64,000 nt of DNA from Serratia proteamaculans (GTDB taxonomy: Bacteria > Pseudomonadota > Gammaproteobacteria > Enterobacterales > Enterobacteriaceae). Below are positions 8,099 to 16,830 of the stretch, piece by piece; positions within the stretch are counted from its first letter, which is position 1; every line of letters begins with the position of its first letter. Both the position numbers and the translations under genes were made by a program. The DNA lies in NCBI RefSeq assembly GCF_013337185.1, contig NZ_SWDE01000003.1, forward strand, positions 248,001 through 312,000. The letters run 5' to 3'. The notes beneath the pieces were generated by a model. The model saw nothing but the letters and a program-made list of their open reading frames with translations. It had not been told where the DNA came from and did not search any database.

Positions 8099-9341
8099 TG
8101 GCCTGCAACTACGGCGGCCGCTGGGCCGCCTTTACACGGCATTATGGGGTGGCTGTCTGTTGATGTTGAGCCAGAGTGCGACGGCGCGTTTTGATATTCC
8201 CGGCTACGAGCTGGTGTATACCGCGCCGGTGGAAACCGCTTTGCAGGCGGATGACCTGCGTAACACCGCCGAAGTGTGGCAGCAGATGTTCGATGCGGCG
8301 AAAACCCGCATCGATCTGGGCCAGTTCTATGTGGCGAACCAACAGGGTTCACTACTGGATGGCGTGCTGCAACACCTGAAAGCGGCGGGCGAGCGCGGGG
8401 TGAAGATCCGTTTTCTGATGGAAGAGAAGGGCATCCGTATTTCGACCCCTGAGACGCTGGAACAGCTTAAGGCGATCCCTAATCTGGAACTGCGCATTAT
8501 TCCTTATCAGCGGCTGAGCGGCGGTATTTTGCATGCCAAATATCTGCTGGTGGACGGTGAGCAGGCGTTTGTCGGCAGCCAGAACTTTGACTGGCGTGCG
8601 CTGGCGCATATCCATGAAACCGGGCTGCGCATCAGCGATGCCGGGGTGGTCGGGCAGATCCAGGCTATCTTCGAGCAGGATTGGCAGGCTCAGGCTTTGC
8701 TGGCGGCGGATAAGCCGGTGCCGCAATTGCCTTACCAGCCTAGTACCGAAACGCCGCAGGGTAATTATCTGGTTGCCAGTCCGCGTGCCTATAATCCGGC
8801 CGGGGTGATTGACTCGCAGGTGGAATTGCCGCGCTTGCTGGCTACGGCCAAAGAACGAGTACGGGTGCAGGTGATGGATTACGCGCCGCTGTCTTATGGC
8901 CCGGAACACAGCCGACCTTACTACGCGGTAATCGACAATGCCCTGCGCAGCGCCGCTGCCCGCGGCGTGAAGGTTGAGCTGATGGTGGCCAACTGGAACA
9001 CCAAAAAACCGGATATCGCCTGGCTGAAAAGCTTGGCGGTGGTGCCGAACGTGCAGGTGAAAATCGTCACTATTCCCCCGGCCAGCAGCGGCTTTATCCC
9101 GTTTGCCCGGGTGATCCACAGCAAAATCATGACCATCGACGGCGCAACGGCGTGGATCGGCACCAGCAACTGGACCGGCGGTTATCTGGATAACTCGCGC
9201 AATCTGGAGTTGGTGCTGCACAACCCGGCGATGAGCCAGCGGGTGGATAAGCTCTACAGCCAGCTATGGGACAGCGTTTACGCCGAACCGATCAAACTCG
9301 ATTATGACTACCCGGCCCCCAAACCGGGTGGCGAGTCCTGA
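8091..9341 (+). CDS. Exported phospholipase D-like protein with two HKD motifs
   Basis: 416 residues with a hydrophobic N-terminal signal (LYTALWGGCLLMLSQSATA) predicting export to the periplasm or beyond. Two HxKxxxxD motifs are intact: HAKYLLVD at residue 148 and HSKIMTID at 343, each followed by a G(S/T)xN element. The family includes phospholipases D, cardiolipin synthases and the eukaryotic PLD3/PLD4 nucleases, so the substrate could be a phospholipid or a nucleic acid. The ATG at 8091 overlaps the exbB stop, so the two are translationally coupled. An earlier in-frame start would lie inside exbB. Confidence 0.85.
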   Translation: MPNGLQLRRPLGRLYTALWGGCLLMLSQSATARFDIPGYELVYTAPVETALQADDLRNTAEVWQQMFDAAKTRIDLGQFYVANQQGSLLDGVLQHLKAAGERGVKIRFLMEEKGIRISTPETLEQLKAIPNLELRIIPYQRLSGGILHAKYLLVDGEQAFVGSQNFDWRALAHIHETGLRISDAGVVGQIQAIFEQDWQAQALLAADKPVPQLPYQPSTETPQGNYLVASPRAYNPAGVIDSQVELPRLLATAKERVRVQVMDYAPLSYGPEHSRPYYAVIDNALRSAAARGVKVELMVANWNTKKPDIAWLKSLAVVPNVQVKIVTIPPASSGFIPFARVIHSKIMTIDGATAWIGTSNWTGGYLDNSRNLELVLHNPAMSQRVDKLYSQLWDSVYAEPIKLDYDYPAPKPGGES

Positions 9342-9378
9342 GCTCGTCGGTAAATACTCGTCAAAACTAAACCGGTAG

Positions 9379-9444
9379 GGGTCGAACATGTTCGACCCGA
9401 TTTAACCCATTGATGATGCTACAGGGCGCGGCATGCAGCGCCCC
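9379..9444. repeat. Composite palindromic intergenic repeat, copy 1
   Basis: The perfect 20-base palindrome GGGTCGAACATGTTCGACCC (9379-9398) is followed by GATTTA and then a GGGCGC...GCGCCCC stem-loop (9424-9444). A second copy of the same two-part layout is at 29793-29843. It separates two convergent operons, where it may also end transcription. Confidence 0.75.
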
Positions 9445-9463
9445 TACCTTTGGCGTCGCCGGA

Positions 9464-10573
9464 TTATGCGCGCCAGCCGGCTTGTTCCAGCGCGGCCAGC
9501 AACTGCTCCGCGCTTAGCCCTTCTGCCCGATGGCCGTTACCGGAAATAGTGTTGGCCGCCAGCAGGGCATTGATAATCGCCTCTTCCACCGCTTCGGCCG
9601 CCGCCGCAAACAGCTCGGAGATGTAATCGTTATTCACCATGCGCAATGGGGTGGTGAAGGCCCCTTTGTTGGCGTAGTCGGCTGGCGGCAGCCCGTCGTT
9701 GCCGGTGGCGAAGGCGATAAAAATATCACCGCTCGAATCCTCGGTACCACCGCCGGTGCGCGCAATACCGATGCTGGCGCGCTGGGCCAAACGCGTGCAT
9801 TGGTGTGGCAATAGCGGGGCGTCGGTGGCCAGCGTGACGACGATCGACCCCATGCCAGGATGGGGCAGTTGCGGGGTGAATGGCGAGTGAATATGCCCCA
9901 GATGGCGACCTACCGGATAGCCGCCAACCAGCAGCGACGCACGTTTGCCGTGGTTGGCCTGCACGATGGCCCCGACCGTCCAACCTCCACGGTCTGCAGG
10001 CAGGCGGCGGGATGCGGTGCCGATACCGCCCTTGAATTCATGGCAGACCATGCCACTGCCCCCGCCGACCGCCCCTTCCTGTGGCAAACCGTTATGTGCC
10101 GCCTGCAGCGCCTGCCGTACGTGCTCGGGCTTGACGTGAAAGCCGTTGATGTCGTTGAGTAGGCCGTCGAAGGTTTCCATCACCACCGGCATATTCCAGT
10201 ACACCGCCTTATCGTCGGCGGGTAGCGTTTCGCGCTCCAGCGCGATCAGGCTGTCGCGCACCACGCCGACGCTGTGGGTGTTGGTAAAGGCAATGGGGCT
10301 GGTGAGTAGGCCGGCTTCGCGGATCCATTCCAGCCCGGTGGCATCGCCGTTGCCGTTGAGCACGTGCACCCCGGCAAAGCAGGGGGATTGCCGGGCCTGT
10401 CCGGCCCGCGGCTCAATCACTGTGACGCCGGTGTGTACGCTGCGGCCGTCGGCCAAGTCGGCGTGAATGCTGGCATGACCGACGCGGACGCCGGGCACAT
10501 CGGTAATGGCGTTCAGCGGGCCGGCAACGCCATGGCCGATGTTAATCCCCAAATCCTGAGCGCGCTGCGACAT
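9464..10573 (-). CDS. P1 family (S58) aminopeptidase, DmpA/BapA type
   Basis: 369-residue N-terminal-nucleophile hydrolase. The N-terminal ITDVPGVRVGHASI and central GGGSGMVCHEFKGGIGTASR blocks are family hallmarks. Gly242-Ser243 in GMGSIVVTLATDAPLLPHQ is the expected self-cleavage site that frees the catalytic Ser. DmpA removes N-terminal D- or L-residues, and BapA relatives release N-terminal beta-amino acids from peptides and beta-Ala-Xaa dipeptides. No signal peptide is visible. It is the last gene of an operon with a permease, CoA-acylating semialdehyde dehydrogenase and omega-aminotransferase, which favours a beta-alanyl substrate; that is inference. Confidence 0.85.
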   Translation of the reverse strand: MSQRAQDLGINIGHGVAGPLNAITDVPGVRVGHASIHADLADGRSVHTGVTVIEPRAGQARQSPCFAGVHVLNGNGDATGLEWIREAGLLTSPIAFTNTHSVGVVRDSLIALERETLPADDKAVYWNMPVVMETFDGLLNDINGFHVKPEHVRQALQAAHNGLPQEGAVGGGSGMVCHEFKGGIGTASRRLPADRGGWTVGAIVQANHGKRASLLVGGYPVGRHLGHIHSPFTPQLPHPGMGSIVVTLATDAPLLPHQCTRLAQRASIGIARTGGGTEDSSGDIFIAFATGNDGLPPADYANKGAFTTPLRMVNNDYISELFAAAAEAVEEAIINALLAANTISGNGHRAEGLSAEQLLAALEQAGWRA

Positions 10574-10575
10574 GG

Positions 10576-11940
10576 TTATTCTCCTTCAATTGAGGGTTCA
10601 ACCAGCGGGACGGCCTGCCGGTTGCGGATGTAGCTCAGTACCAGACCAAAACAGAAGATGCCGGCAATGATAATAAAGTCTTTCAGGCTACTGGCGATCA
10701 AAATTGTCCAGAGGACGTACAGGCAACCGATCAGCGCGATCGCCACCGGCAACGGCCATAACGGCATCAGGTACGGGTGGTGGAAGCGCACCCGGCGGCG
10801 GCTGATCAGCGCGGCGATGGCCATGATGATGTAGACCAATAGCAGTAGGATCACGGTAAAGGAGGTCAGGTCCCCCAGGTTGGAGCAGAAGGCCAGCAGC
10901 GCCGAAGGAATGCCGAACAGCAGGGTGGCAATCCACGGAGTGCCGAAGCGCGGGTGGATGATTTTCAGCGCGCGGTTCACCTGCGGCAGCCAAAAACCGT
11001 CGCGTCCGCTGGAGAACATCATCCGGCTGAACTGCGCCACGATGGCAATAATGGCGTTGAACACCGACAGATAAATCGCGCCGCTGACCACCCGTGCCAG
11101 CGTCGGCCCGCCCAGTTGGCTGACCACGTAACCGACCGGATCGGCCTGCTTGGCCATTTCAACCAAAGATGGCGCACCAATCAGCAGAGCGGTGAAGGGC
11201 AGCAGCTCGACCAGCACCACAATCACCAGCGTCAGCATGATGGCGGTGGCCATGGGTTTACCCTGCTCACGCATATCTTCCGCCATATACACCGCCGCGC
11301 CGTAGCCGTTATAGGAAAACAGCGCCACGCCGACCATGGCGACGATCAGCGGCACGGAAACCGGTGCCAGTTCGCCTGCGGAACTGAGCATTACCGGCGA
11401 AGTGAGGATTTCGGCGCTCTGGTGCGGGTTACTGAACCCCAGCCAGGCGATTAAGCCCAGCACCGCGACTTCTACCACCAGAAAAGTCCCGGTCAACAGC
11501 GCGTTGGCCTTGATATTGAAAATGGCGCAGGCACCGCCGATCAAAATGGTGATCATACCGGCGGTAGAAGCGTCGAACTGGGTGCCCAGTGCGGTATTTA
11601 AATAGGGCACCGCGCCGGTGGCTAATACCGCCGGCACAAACAGGGCGGCGCTGAGGATAAACAGGTAGGTTTGCAACCCGCACAGGGTACCGAACAGCCG
11701 TTTGATAATGCTGTACTCACCGCCGGCGCTGGGGTGAGCGGCACCCAATTCGGCGTAGCATAGCGCGATGGTGGCGGCGATAAAGGCGGCGATCAGAAAC
11801 GAAATAAAGGCCCCGCTGCCGGCACTGGCGATAGCCAGCGGGGCAATGACGAAGATCGAACTGGCCGGTGTGACGCCGGAGGCGGTGATCATCACCACGT
11901 CGAGGACGCTGAGATTGCCTTTGAATTTATGTTCTGTCAT
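10576..11940 (-). CDS. APC family amino acid permease
   Basis: 454 residues with about twelve membrane segments. The N-terminal VVMITASGVTPASSIFVIAP and YAELGAAHPSAGGEY motifs are typical of APC amino acid/polyamine carriers. It sits 2 bases from the P1 peptidase start and 3 bases from the dehydrogenase stop, so it is part of one transcript with them. The likely substrate is an amino acid or dipeptide processed by these enzymes, with beta-alanine or a beta-alanyl peptide the best guess. Confidence 0.87.
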   Translation of the reverse strand: MTEHKFKGNLSVLDVVMITASGVTPASSIFVIAPLAIASAGSGAFISFLIAAFIAATIALCYAELGAAHPSAGGEYSIIKRLFGTLCGLQTYLFILSAALFVPAVLATGAVPYLNTALGTQFDASTAGMITILIGGACAIFNIKANALLTGTFLVVEVAVLGLIAWLGFSNPHQSAEILTSPVMLSSAGELAPVSVPLIVAMVGVALFSYNGYGAAVYMAEDMREQGKPMATAIMLTLVIVVLVELLPFTALLIGAPSLVEMAKQADPVGYVVSQLGGPTLARVVSGAIYLSVFNAIIAIVAQFSRMMFSSGRDGFWLPQVNRALKIIHPRFGTPWIATLLFGIPSALLAFCSNLGDLTSFTVILLLLVYIIMAIAALISRRRVRFHHPYLMPLWPLPVAIALIGCLYVLWTILIASSLKDFIIIAGIFCFGLVLSYIRNRQAVPLVEPSIEGE

Positions 11941-11943
11941 GGC

Positions 11944-13452
11944 TTAACCCTGCCCGGATGGGAAACTGAAGCTGGCATATTGGGCATCGCTGGAGGATGG
12001 CCAGCGCTGGGTGATGGTTTTGCGTTTGGTGTAAAAGCGCACCGCATCCGGGCCGTAGGCGTGCAGGTCACCGAACAGCGAGCGTTTCCAGCCGCCAAAG
12101 GAGTGGTAGGCCACCGGGACCGGCAGGGCGACGTTAATCCCCACCATGCCGACCTGAATATGGCTGGAGAAGTAGCGTGCCGCCTCGCCGTCGCGGGTGA
12201 ACAGGCAGGTGCCGTTGCCGTATTCATGGGCATCAATCAGCGCCATCGCTTCTTTCAGAGAGCCGACTCGCACCACGCCCAGTACCGGGCCGAAGATCTC
12301 TTCCTGATAAATCCGCATGCCGGGCCGCACATGGTCAAACAGCGTCGGGCCGAGGAAATACCCCTGACTGAGCTGTCCGCTGTCGTCCCGCACCTGCAGC
12401 TCGCGGCCGTCGACTACCAGGCTGGCACCTTCATCAACGCCCTGGCTGATATAGCCTTTCACCTTCTGATAATGCTGGTGGGTCACCAGCGGCCCCATGT
12501 CGTTGCGGTTGTCGCTGCCTGCGCCCACCCGCATGTTGATCATTTGCTGCCGTAACCCGGCGATCAGCGCGTCGGCGGTGTCATCGCCTACCGCCACCAC
12601 CAGTGGGATCGCCATACAGCGCTGCCCGCAGGAACCGAAAGCTGCCCCCATCAGCGCACTGACGCTACCGGCGATGTCGGCGTCCGGCAGCACCACCGCG
12701 TGATTCTTCGCCCCACCCAAGGCCTGCACCCGTTTGTTTTGGCCGCAGCCGGTGTGATAAATATGCTCCGCTACCGGCGTCGATCCGACAAAACTCACCG
12801 CTTTAACGCGTGGGTCGTGCAGCAGGGTTTCTACCGCCTCGGGGTCGCCATTGACCAGATTCAGCACGCCAGGCGGCAGCCCGGCCTCTGATGCCAGTTG
12901 GGCGATATACAGCGTGGAGGAAGGCACGCGCTCCGAGGGTTTCAGCACAAAGGTATTGCCGCACACCACCGCCATCGGCCACATCCACAGCGGCACCATC
13001 GCCGGGAAGTTAAACGGCGTGATGCCCGCCACCACCCCCAGCGGCTGGAATTCGCTCCAGCTGTCGATACCCGGCCCGGCATCCTTGCTGTGCTCGCCTT
13101 TCAGCAACTCCGGCGCATAGCTGGCGTACTCGATATTTTCGATGCCGCGCTGCAGTTCACCCATGGCGTCGCTGAGCACCTTGCCGTGCTCGGCGGTAAT
13201 CAGCTGACAGATGTGGTCGGCGTGCTGCTCCAGCAATGCTTTCAGGCGGATCATGATCCTGGCTCGCTTCAGCGGCGGGGTATCGCGCCAGGCCGGGTAG
13301 GCCTGCTCGGCAGCATCGATGGCGCTCTCCACCGTGGCCCGGTCGGCCAGCAACACTTCCTGTTGTGACTGCCCGGTCGCCGGATCGAATACCGGCTGGC
13401 TGCGGTTGCCGCCGATGGCGGACTGACCGTTGATCCAATGTGCAATAGGCAT
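11944..13452 (-). CDS. mmsA: CoA-acylating methylmalonate/malonate-semialdehyde dehydrogenase
   Basis: 502-residue ALDH-fold enzyme. ITPFNFPAMVPLWMWPMAV and GSCGQRCMA with nucleophile Cys279 are signature blocks. The usual ALDH general base Glu is Asn250 in ALGGAKNH, as is normal for the CoA-dependent MMSDH/IolA branch. It oxidises (methyl)malonate semialdehyde with CoA to propionyl- or acetyl-CoA plus CO2. Next to an omega-aminotransferase it would complete beta-alanine breakdown. There are no valine-pathway or inositol genes around it, which argues against those roles here. Confidence 0.9.
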   Translation of the reverse strand: MPIAHWINGQSAIGGNRSQPVFDPATGQSQQEVLLADRATVESAIDAAEQAYPAWRDTPPLKRARIMIRLKALLEQHADHICQLITAEHGKVLSDAMGELQRGIENIEYASYAPELLKGEHSKDAGPGIDSWSEFQPLGVVAGITPFNFPAMVPLWMWPMAVVCGNTFVLKPSERVPSSTLYIAQLASEAGLPPGVLNLVNGDPEAVETLLHDPRVKAVSFVGSTPVAEHIYHTGCGQNKRVQALGGAKNHAVVLPDADIAGSVSALMGAAFGSCGQRCMAIPLVVAVGDDTADALIAGLRQQMINMRVGAGSDNRNDMGPLVTHQHYQKVKGYISQGVDEGASLVVDGRELQVRDDSGQLSQGYFLGPTLFDHVRPGMRIYQEEIFGPVLGVVRVGSLKEAMALIDAHEYGNGTCLFTRDGEAARYFSSHIQVGMVGINVALPVPVAYHSFGGWKRSLFGDLHAYGPDAVRFYTKRKTITQRWPSSSDAQYASFSFPSGQG

Positions 13453-13467
13453 GGCATTCGCTCCTGA

Positions 13468-14808
13468 TTATTCGGTTGCGTTGATGGCGTCGCCCAGGGC
13501 GTTGATCAACGAATCGATCTGCGCCTCGCTGCTGATAAACGGCGGTGCCAGCTGCAGGGTGTCGCCGCCGTAGCGGACATAAAAGCCTTTTTCCCAGCAG
13601 CGCATCGCCACCTCATACGGCCTGCGGGCCACTTCCCCCGGTCGCGCCGCCAGCGTGATGCCGGCTGCCAGACCAAAGTTGCGAATGTCGGTGACATGAC
13701 GGCAACCCTGTAAACTATGTACCGCCTGCTCGAAATAGGGTGTCAGTGCCTGTACCCGTTCAATCATCTGTTCGCGTTCAATGATATCCAGCGTCGCCAG
13801 CCCCACGGCGCAACTGACCGGATGGGCTGAATAGGTGTAGCCGTGCGGGAACTCAAGTAAATACTCGGGTTCATCGGTGGTCATAAAGGCCTGATAAATC
13901 TCTGGCCGTACCACCACCGCACCCATCGGCTGGGCACCGTTGGTCACCTGTTTGGCGATATTCATGATGTCCGGCGTGACGCCGAAGGCTTCGGCACCGG
14001 TCAGGGCACCGCAGCGGCCGAAGGCGGTGATCACTTCGTCAAAAATCAGCAGGATATTGTGTTGAGTGCAGATCTCGCGGATGCGTTGCAGATAACCGAC
14101 CGGTGGCACAATCACCCCGGCGGAACCGGAGAACGGCTCGATAATTACCGCGGCGATAGTTGAGGCGTCACGCAGCGTGATGATCCGGTTCAGCTCTTCC
14201 GCCAGTTCGGCTCCTTGTTCAGGCATGCCGCGTGAAAAGGCGTTACCCGCCAGCAGGGTATGCGGCAGATGATCCGCTTCGGCGCTGGCGCCAAAGGCTT
14301 TCCGGTTGCCGGCGATGCCGCCCACCGCAATGCCACCGAAGTTAACGCCGTGGTAGCCCTTTTCACGGCCGATAAAGCAGGTTTTGCCTGCCTGACCTTT
14401 GGCCCGCCAGTAGGCGCGTGCCATTTTTAATGAGGTGTCCGCCGCTTCAGAGCCGGAGCCGGTGAAAAACACATAGTCCAGCCCGGCAGGCGTCATGGCT
14501 TTAATCTTGTTGGCCAGTTCGAAAGATAAGGCATGGCCAAACTGAAACGCCGGAGAATAATCCAGTCGGGAAAGCTGTCGGTAGGCCGCCTCGGCAATTT
14601 CCGTGCGGCCATGGCCCAACCCGCAGCACCATAATCCGGATAAACCGTCAAAAATCTTGCGGCCGTCCTGGCTGGTATAATAAACGCCTTCCGCGTGGCT
14701 TATCATTCGTGGGTTGGTTTTAAAATTGCGGTTGCCGGTAAAGGGCATCCAATGTGCTTCTAACCATTCAGCTTCGGGTTTATTTTCAGGGTGATTTAAA
14801 TCAGCCAT
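13468..14808 (-). CDS. Class III aminotransferase, beta-alanine:pyruvate type
   Basis: 446-residue PLP enzyme of the omega-amino acid:pyruvate aminotransferase branch. YVFFTGSGSEAADTSLKMAR binds the cofactor phosphate, IFDEVITAFGRCG holds the ring-contacting Asp, and Lys286 in NIAKQVTNG is the Schiff-base Lys. WMPFTGNR near the N terminus is typical of the beta-alanine enzymes. The ATG at 14808 is chosen because GGAGGG lies 5 bases upstream; the longer frame opens at a TTG that overlaps that ribosome site. It is the first gene of the operon and diverges from a LysR gene. Confidence 0.88.
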   Translation of the reverse strand: MADLNHPENKPEAEWLEAHWMPFTGNRNFKTNPRMISHAEGVYYTSQDGRKIFDGLSGLWCCGLGHGRTEIAEAAYRQLSRLDYSPAFQFGHALSFELANKIKAMTPAGLDYVFFTGSGSEAADTSLKMARAYWRAKGQAGKTCFIGREKGYHGVNFGGIAVGGIAGNRKAFGASAEADHLPHTLLAGNAFSRGMPEQGAELAEELNRIITLRDASTIAAVIIEPFSGSAGVIVPPVGYLQRIREICTQHNILLIFDEVITAFGRCGALTGAEAFGVTPDIMNIAKQVTNGAQPMGAVVVRPEIYQAFMTTDEPEYLLEFPHGYTYSAHPVSCAVGLATLDIIEREQMIERVQALTPYFEQAVHSLQGCRHVTDIRNFGLAAGITLAARPGEVARRPYEVAMRCWEKGFYVRYGGDTLQLAPPFISSEAQIDSLINALGDAINATE

Positions 14809-14943
14809 TTTTCCCTCCAAGGGGGAGAATAGGTACGGTTAATTAAATAATCTGACGTGTTAATAAATTGTTGCCTTAAATTGACTATGTGCCGCTTCTT
14901 CACTAATGTGAATAATCAAATATCGAAACTTACTTAAGGTTTT

Positions 14944-15873
14944 ATGCAAGTAAAAAAGCGTGCGATTTTAGGGCAGTTATCGGATATGGATCTGCGCTTG
15001 CTGCGGGTGTTTAAGGTAGTGGTCGACTGTGGTGGCATGAGCGCCGCCGAACTGGAGCTGAATATCAGCCTGTCGACCATCAGCAAACATATCAAGGATC
15101 TGGAGCAGCGACTGGGTCTGACGCTGTGCCACCGCGGGCGCGAGGGGTTTGCGGTCACTGACGAAGGGCTGCTGATTTACCAGGAAACCATTAACCTGCT
15201 GGCGGCAACCGAGGCTTTTCGCCGTGGGGTAGATGACGTACATCAGCGCCTGGGCGGGCAACTGCACGTGGCGATATTCGATCATACCGTCAGCAACCCG
15301 CAGGCGCATATTGGCCGGGCAATTGCGTTATTTAGCGAACAGGCACCGGAAGTTTCTTTGCAAATGTATGTCGAGCCAATAAATACCATTGAACGTGGCG
15401 TTATTGACGGTCAATTTCAGATTGGCATTATTCCCATGCATCGCAGTGCGGAAAGTTTATCTTATAGTTCCTTATTTAGTGAGAGGATGTTCTTATATTG
15501 CGGCGCGCAACATGAATTATTTTCCGTTAATCACGAGGGGCTGAATTGGGATCTGTTGCACAATTATGCCTTTGCCGGATTAGGTTATCACTCGCCGAAT
15601 ATGGAGCTGAGCCTGCAGCAGCATTTGCAGCGCAAGGCGACGGGATTTGCTCAGGAATCTATCGCCACCTTAATCCTCTCCGGCAAGTACGTGGGTTTTC
15701 TGCCCGACCACTATGCGGCGTTTTTTGTCGCGCAAAATATGATGCGGGCGATCAAACCGGCGCTGTTCCGTTACCATTGCGAGTATTCCAGCGTGTTGCG
15801 GCGTTCACCCAGCCCACAGCGGGTAGTCAAGCTGTTCCACGAATGCCTGCTGGCGACCCATGGAACGGCTTGA
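14944..15873 (+). CDS. LysR family transcriptional regulator
   Basis: 309 residues: winged helix-turn-helix at about 16-76 (LRLLRVFKVVVDCGGMSAAELELNISLSTISKHIKDLEQRL) and a LysR substrate-binding domain from about 105. It is divergent from the aminotransferase operon with a 135-base AT-rich gap, the usual arrangement for a LysR protein controlling its neighbour. The inducer is likely beta-alanine or an intermediate, by context only. Confidence 0.88.
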   Translation: MQVKKRAILGQLSDMDLRLLRVFKVVVDCGGMSAAELELNISLSTISKHIKDLEQRLGLTLCHRGREGFAVTDEGLLIYQETINLLAATEAFRRGVDDVHQRLGGQLHVAIFDHTVSNPQAHIGRAIALFSEQAPEVSLQMYVEPINTIERGVIDGQFQIGIIPMHRSAESLSYSSLFSERMFLYCGAQHELFSVNHEGLNWDLLHNYAFAGLGYHSPNMELSLQQHLQRKATGFAQESIATLILSGKYVGFLPDHYAAFFVAQNMMRAIKPALFRYHCEYSSVLRRSPSPQRVVKLFHECLLATHGTA

Positions 15874-15969
15874 GTAATCTGCGTCCTGCCAAAAGCCCGC
15901 GAACAACCCATGCTTTAACCTCCTCACAGGCGATTGAAATACAGTCAGTTAACTGAGTGACACAGGGAC

Positions 15970-16545
15970 ATGAAAATGAACACGGGAAAAATAAAGCTCT
16001 TCTCTACCGCCAGAACCGAGGTCTATTGTTTGACGGAAGATTTCGTCCCGGCGATGCAGACCTTCTTGCTGAACAATAAACAGAAATTTGCGCCTTTTGA
16101 GCCACTGCGTACTGAGGACTATTATTCCCACGCCAGTATCAGCCAGCGCATTGGCGCATCCTGGCCCGATTATCAGGATAGGAAATGCCTGCTGTTGGTT
16201 TTCTCATTAAAGGATTCAGATGAAATTGCAGGAAGCGTCAATTTTACCAACTTTGTCTACGGGGTCTTTCAGGCAGGCTATCTGGGATTCTCTCTGGATC
16301 AACAACATGAAGGACGAGGATTGATGTCTGAAGTGTTGGCAGCGGCCCTCGATTATGTCTATCAGCAGTATGGCTTACACCGTATTATGGCCAATCATCT
16401 GGCGGATAATCAGCGCAGCAAAAATACGCTGGCGAAACTGGGTTTTGTACAAGAAGGCTTTGCGCGGTCTTATCTGAAAATTAACGGAAAATGGCAGGAT
16501 CATGTACTGAACTCGTACGTTTTTCCGGTGAGTGAGCAGGAGTAA
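15970..16545 (+). CDS. GNAT acetyltransferase, RimJ-like
   Basis: 191 residues with the GNAT acetyl-CoA loop in LDQQHEGRGLMSEVLAAAL and downstream HRIMANHLADNQRSKNTLAKLGFVQEGFARSYLKINGKWQDHVL. The last block matches E. coli RimJ closely ([27 protein letters not shown]). RimJ acetylates the N-terminal Ala of ribosomal protein S5. The genuine rimJ lies elsewhere in enterobacteria, so this may be a paralogue with another amine or protein target. It stands alone; the ribosome site (ACAGGGAC) is weak. Confidence 0.8.
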   Translation: MKMNTGKIKLFSTARTEVYCLTEDFVPAMQTFLLNNKQKFAPFEPLRTEDYYSHASISQRIGASWPDYQDRKCLLLVFSLKDSDEIAGSVNFTNFVYGVFQAGYLGFSLDQQHEGRGLMSEVLAAALDYVYQQYGLHRIMANHLADNQRSKNTLAKLGFVQEGFARSYLKINGKWQDHVLNSYVFPVSEQE

Positions 16546-16604
16546 TCATGGTGAGCAGCACCCGTCCTGGATTTATTTGAAGCACGGACTTTTCAGGGGG
16601 GCGT

Positions 16605-16670
16605 TGCCTGCTCGAACTGGAAATATACCGCCGTTACCTGTTGCGTAAAGAGGGTATTGTCGAGCAGGCA
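16605..16670. repeat. 11-base inverted repeat with a 44-base loop
   Basis: TGCCTGCTCGA at 16605-16615 and its exact complement TCGAGCAGGCA at 16660-16670 bracket a 44-base segment with no ORF of note. It lies between the RimJ-like gene and the small membrane protein. It could be a structured 3' end or a mobile repeat; function unknown. Confidence 0.5.
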
Positions 16671-16699
16671 TTCGGTGCGACTCGCCTTTGAAAGGCCGT

Positions 16700-16792
16700 T
16701 TACTGGTCTTTCTTCTTGCCAAAAATCTTGATCAGTACGCCGACCAGGATACCGATGGCGATGCCAGTGAAAATCCAGCTGATAATACCCAT
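16700..16792 (-). CDS. 30-residue single-span membrane protein
   Basis: An ATG at 16792 preceded by GGGAGAT at the proper distance opens a 30-codon frame. The product starts MGIISWIFTGIAIGILVGVL and ends KIFGKKKDQ: one hydrophobic helix with a Lys-rich tail, the classic small membrane protein layout. The N terminus recalls the first helix of the 82-residue GlsB/YeaQ/YmgE family (MGILSWIIFGLIAGIL), but nothing follows the helix. It lies 38 bases downstream of the iron-dependent alcohol dehydrogenase stop on the same strand, so it may share that transcript. Function unknown. Confidence 0.7.
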   Translation of the reverse strand: MGIISWIFTGIAIGILVGVLIKIFGKKKDQ

Positions 16793-16830
16793 TTCCCATC
16801 TCCCGCTATTACTTTGATCAAATTATATAA

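Noticed and set aside
8352-9221. 289-codon minus-strand ORF
   Set aside because: It is the antisense of the phospholipase D gene, with low-complexity His/Gln/Arg-rich composition.
11944-13452. Inositol (iolA) or valine pathway assignment
   Set aside because: No other iol or valine-degradation genes are nearby; the aminotransferase and peptidase neighbours point to beta-alanine.
16593-16799. 68-codon minus-strand ORF
   Set aside because: It overlaps the 30-residue membrane protein in another frame, is rich in His/Arg/Gln, and has no membrane or domain features; the shorter frame has the better ribosome site.
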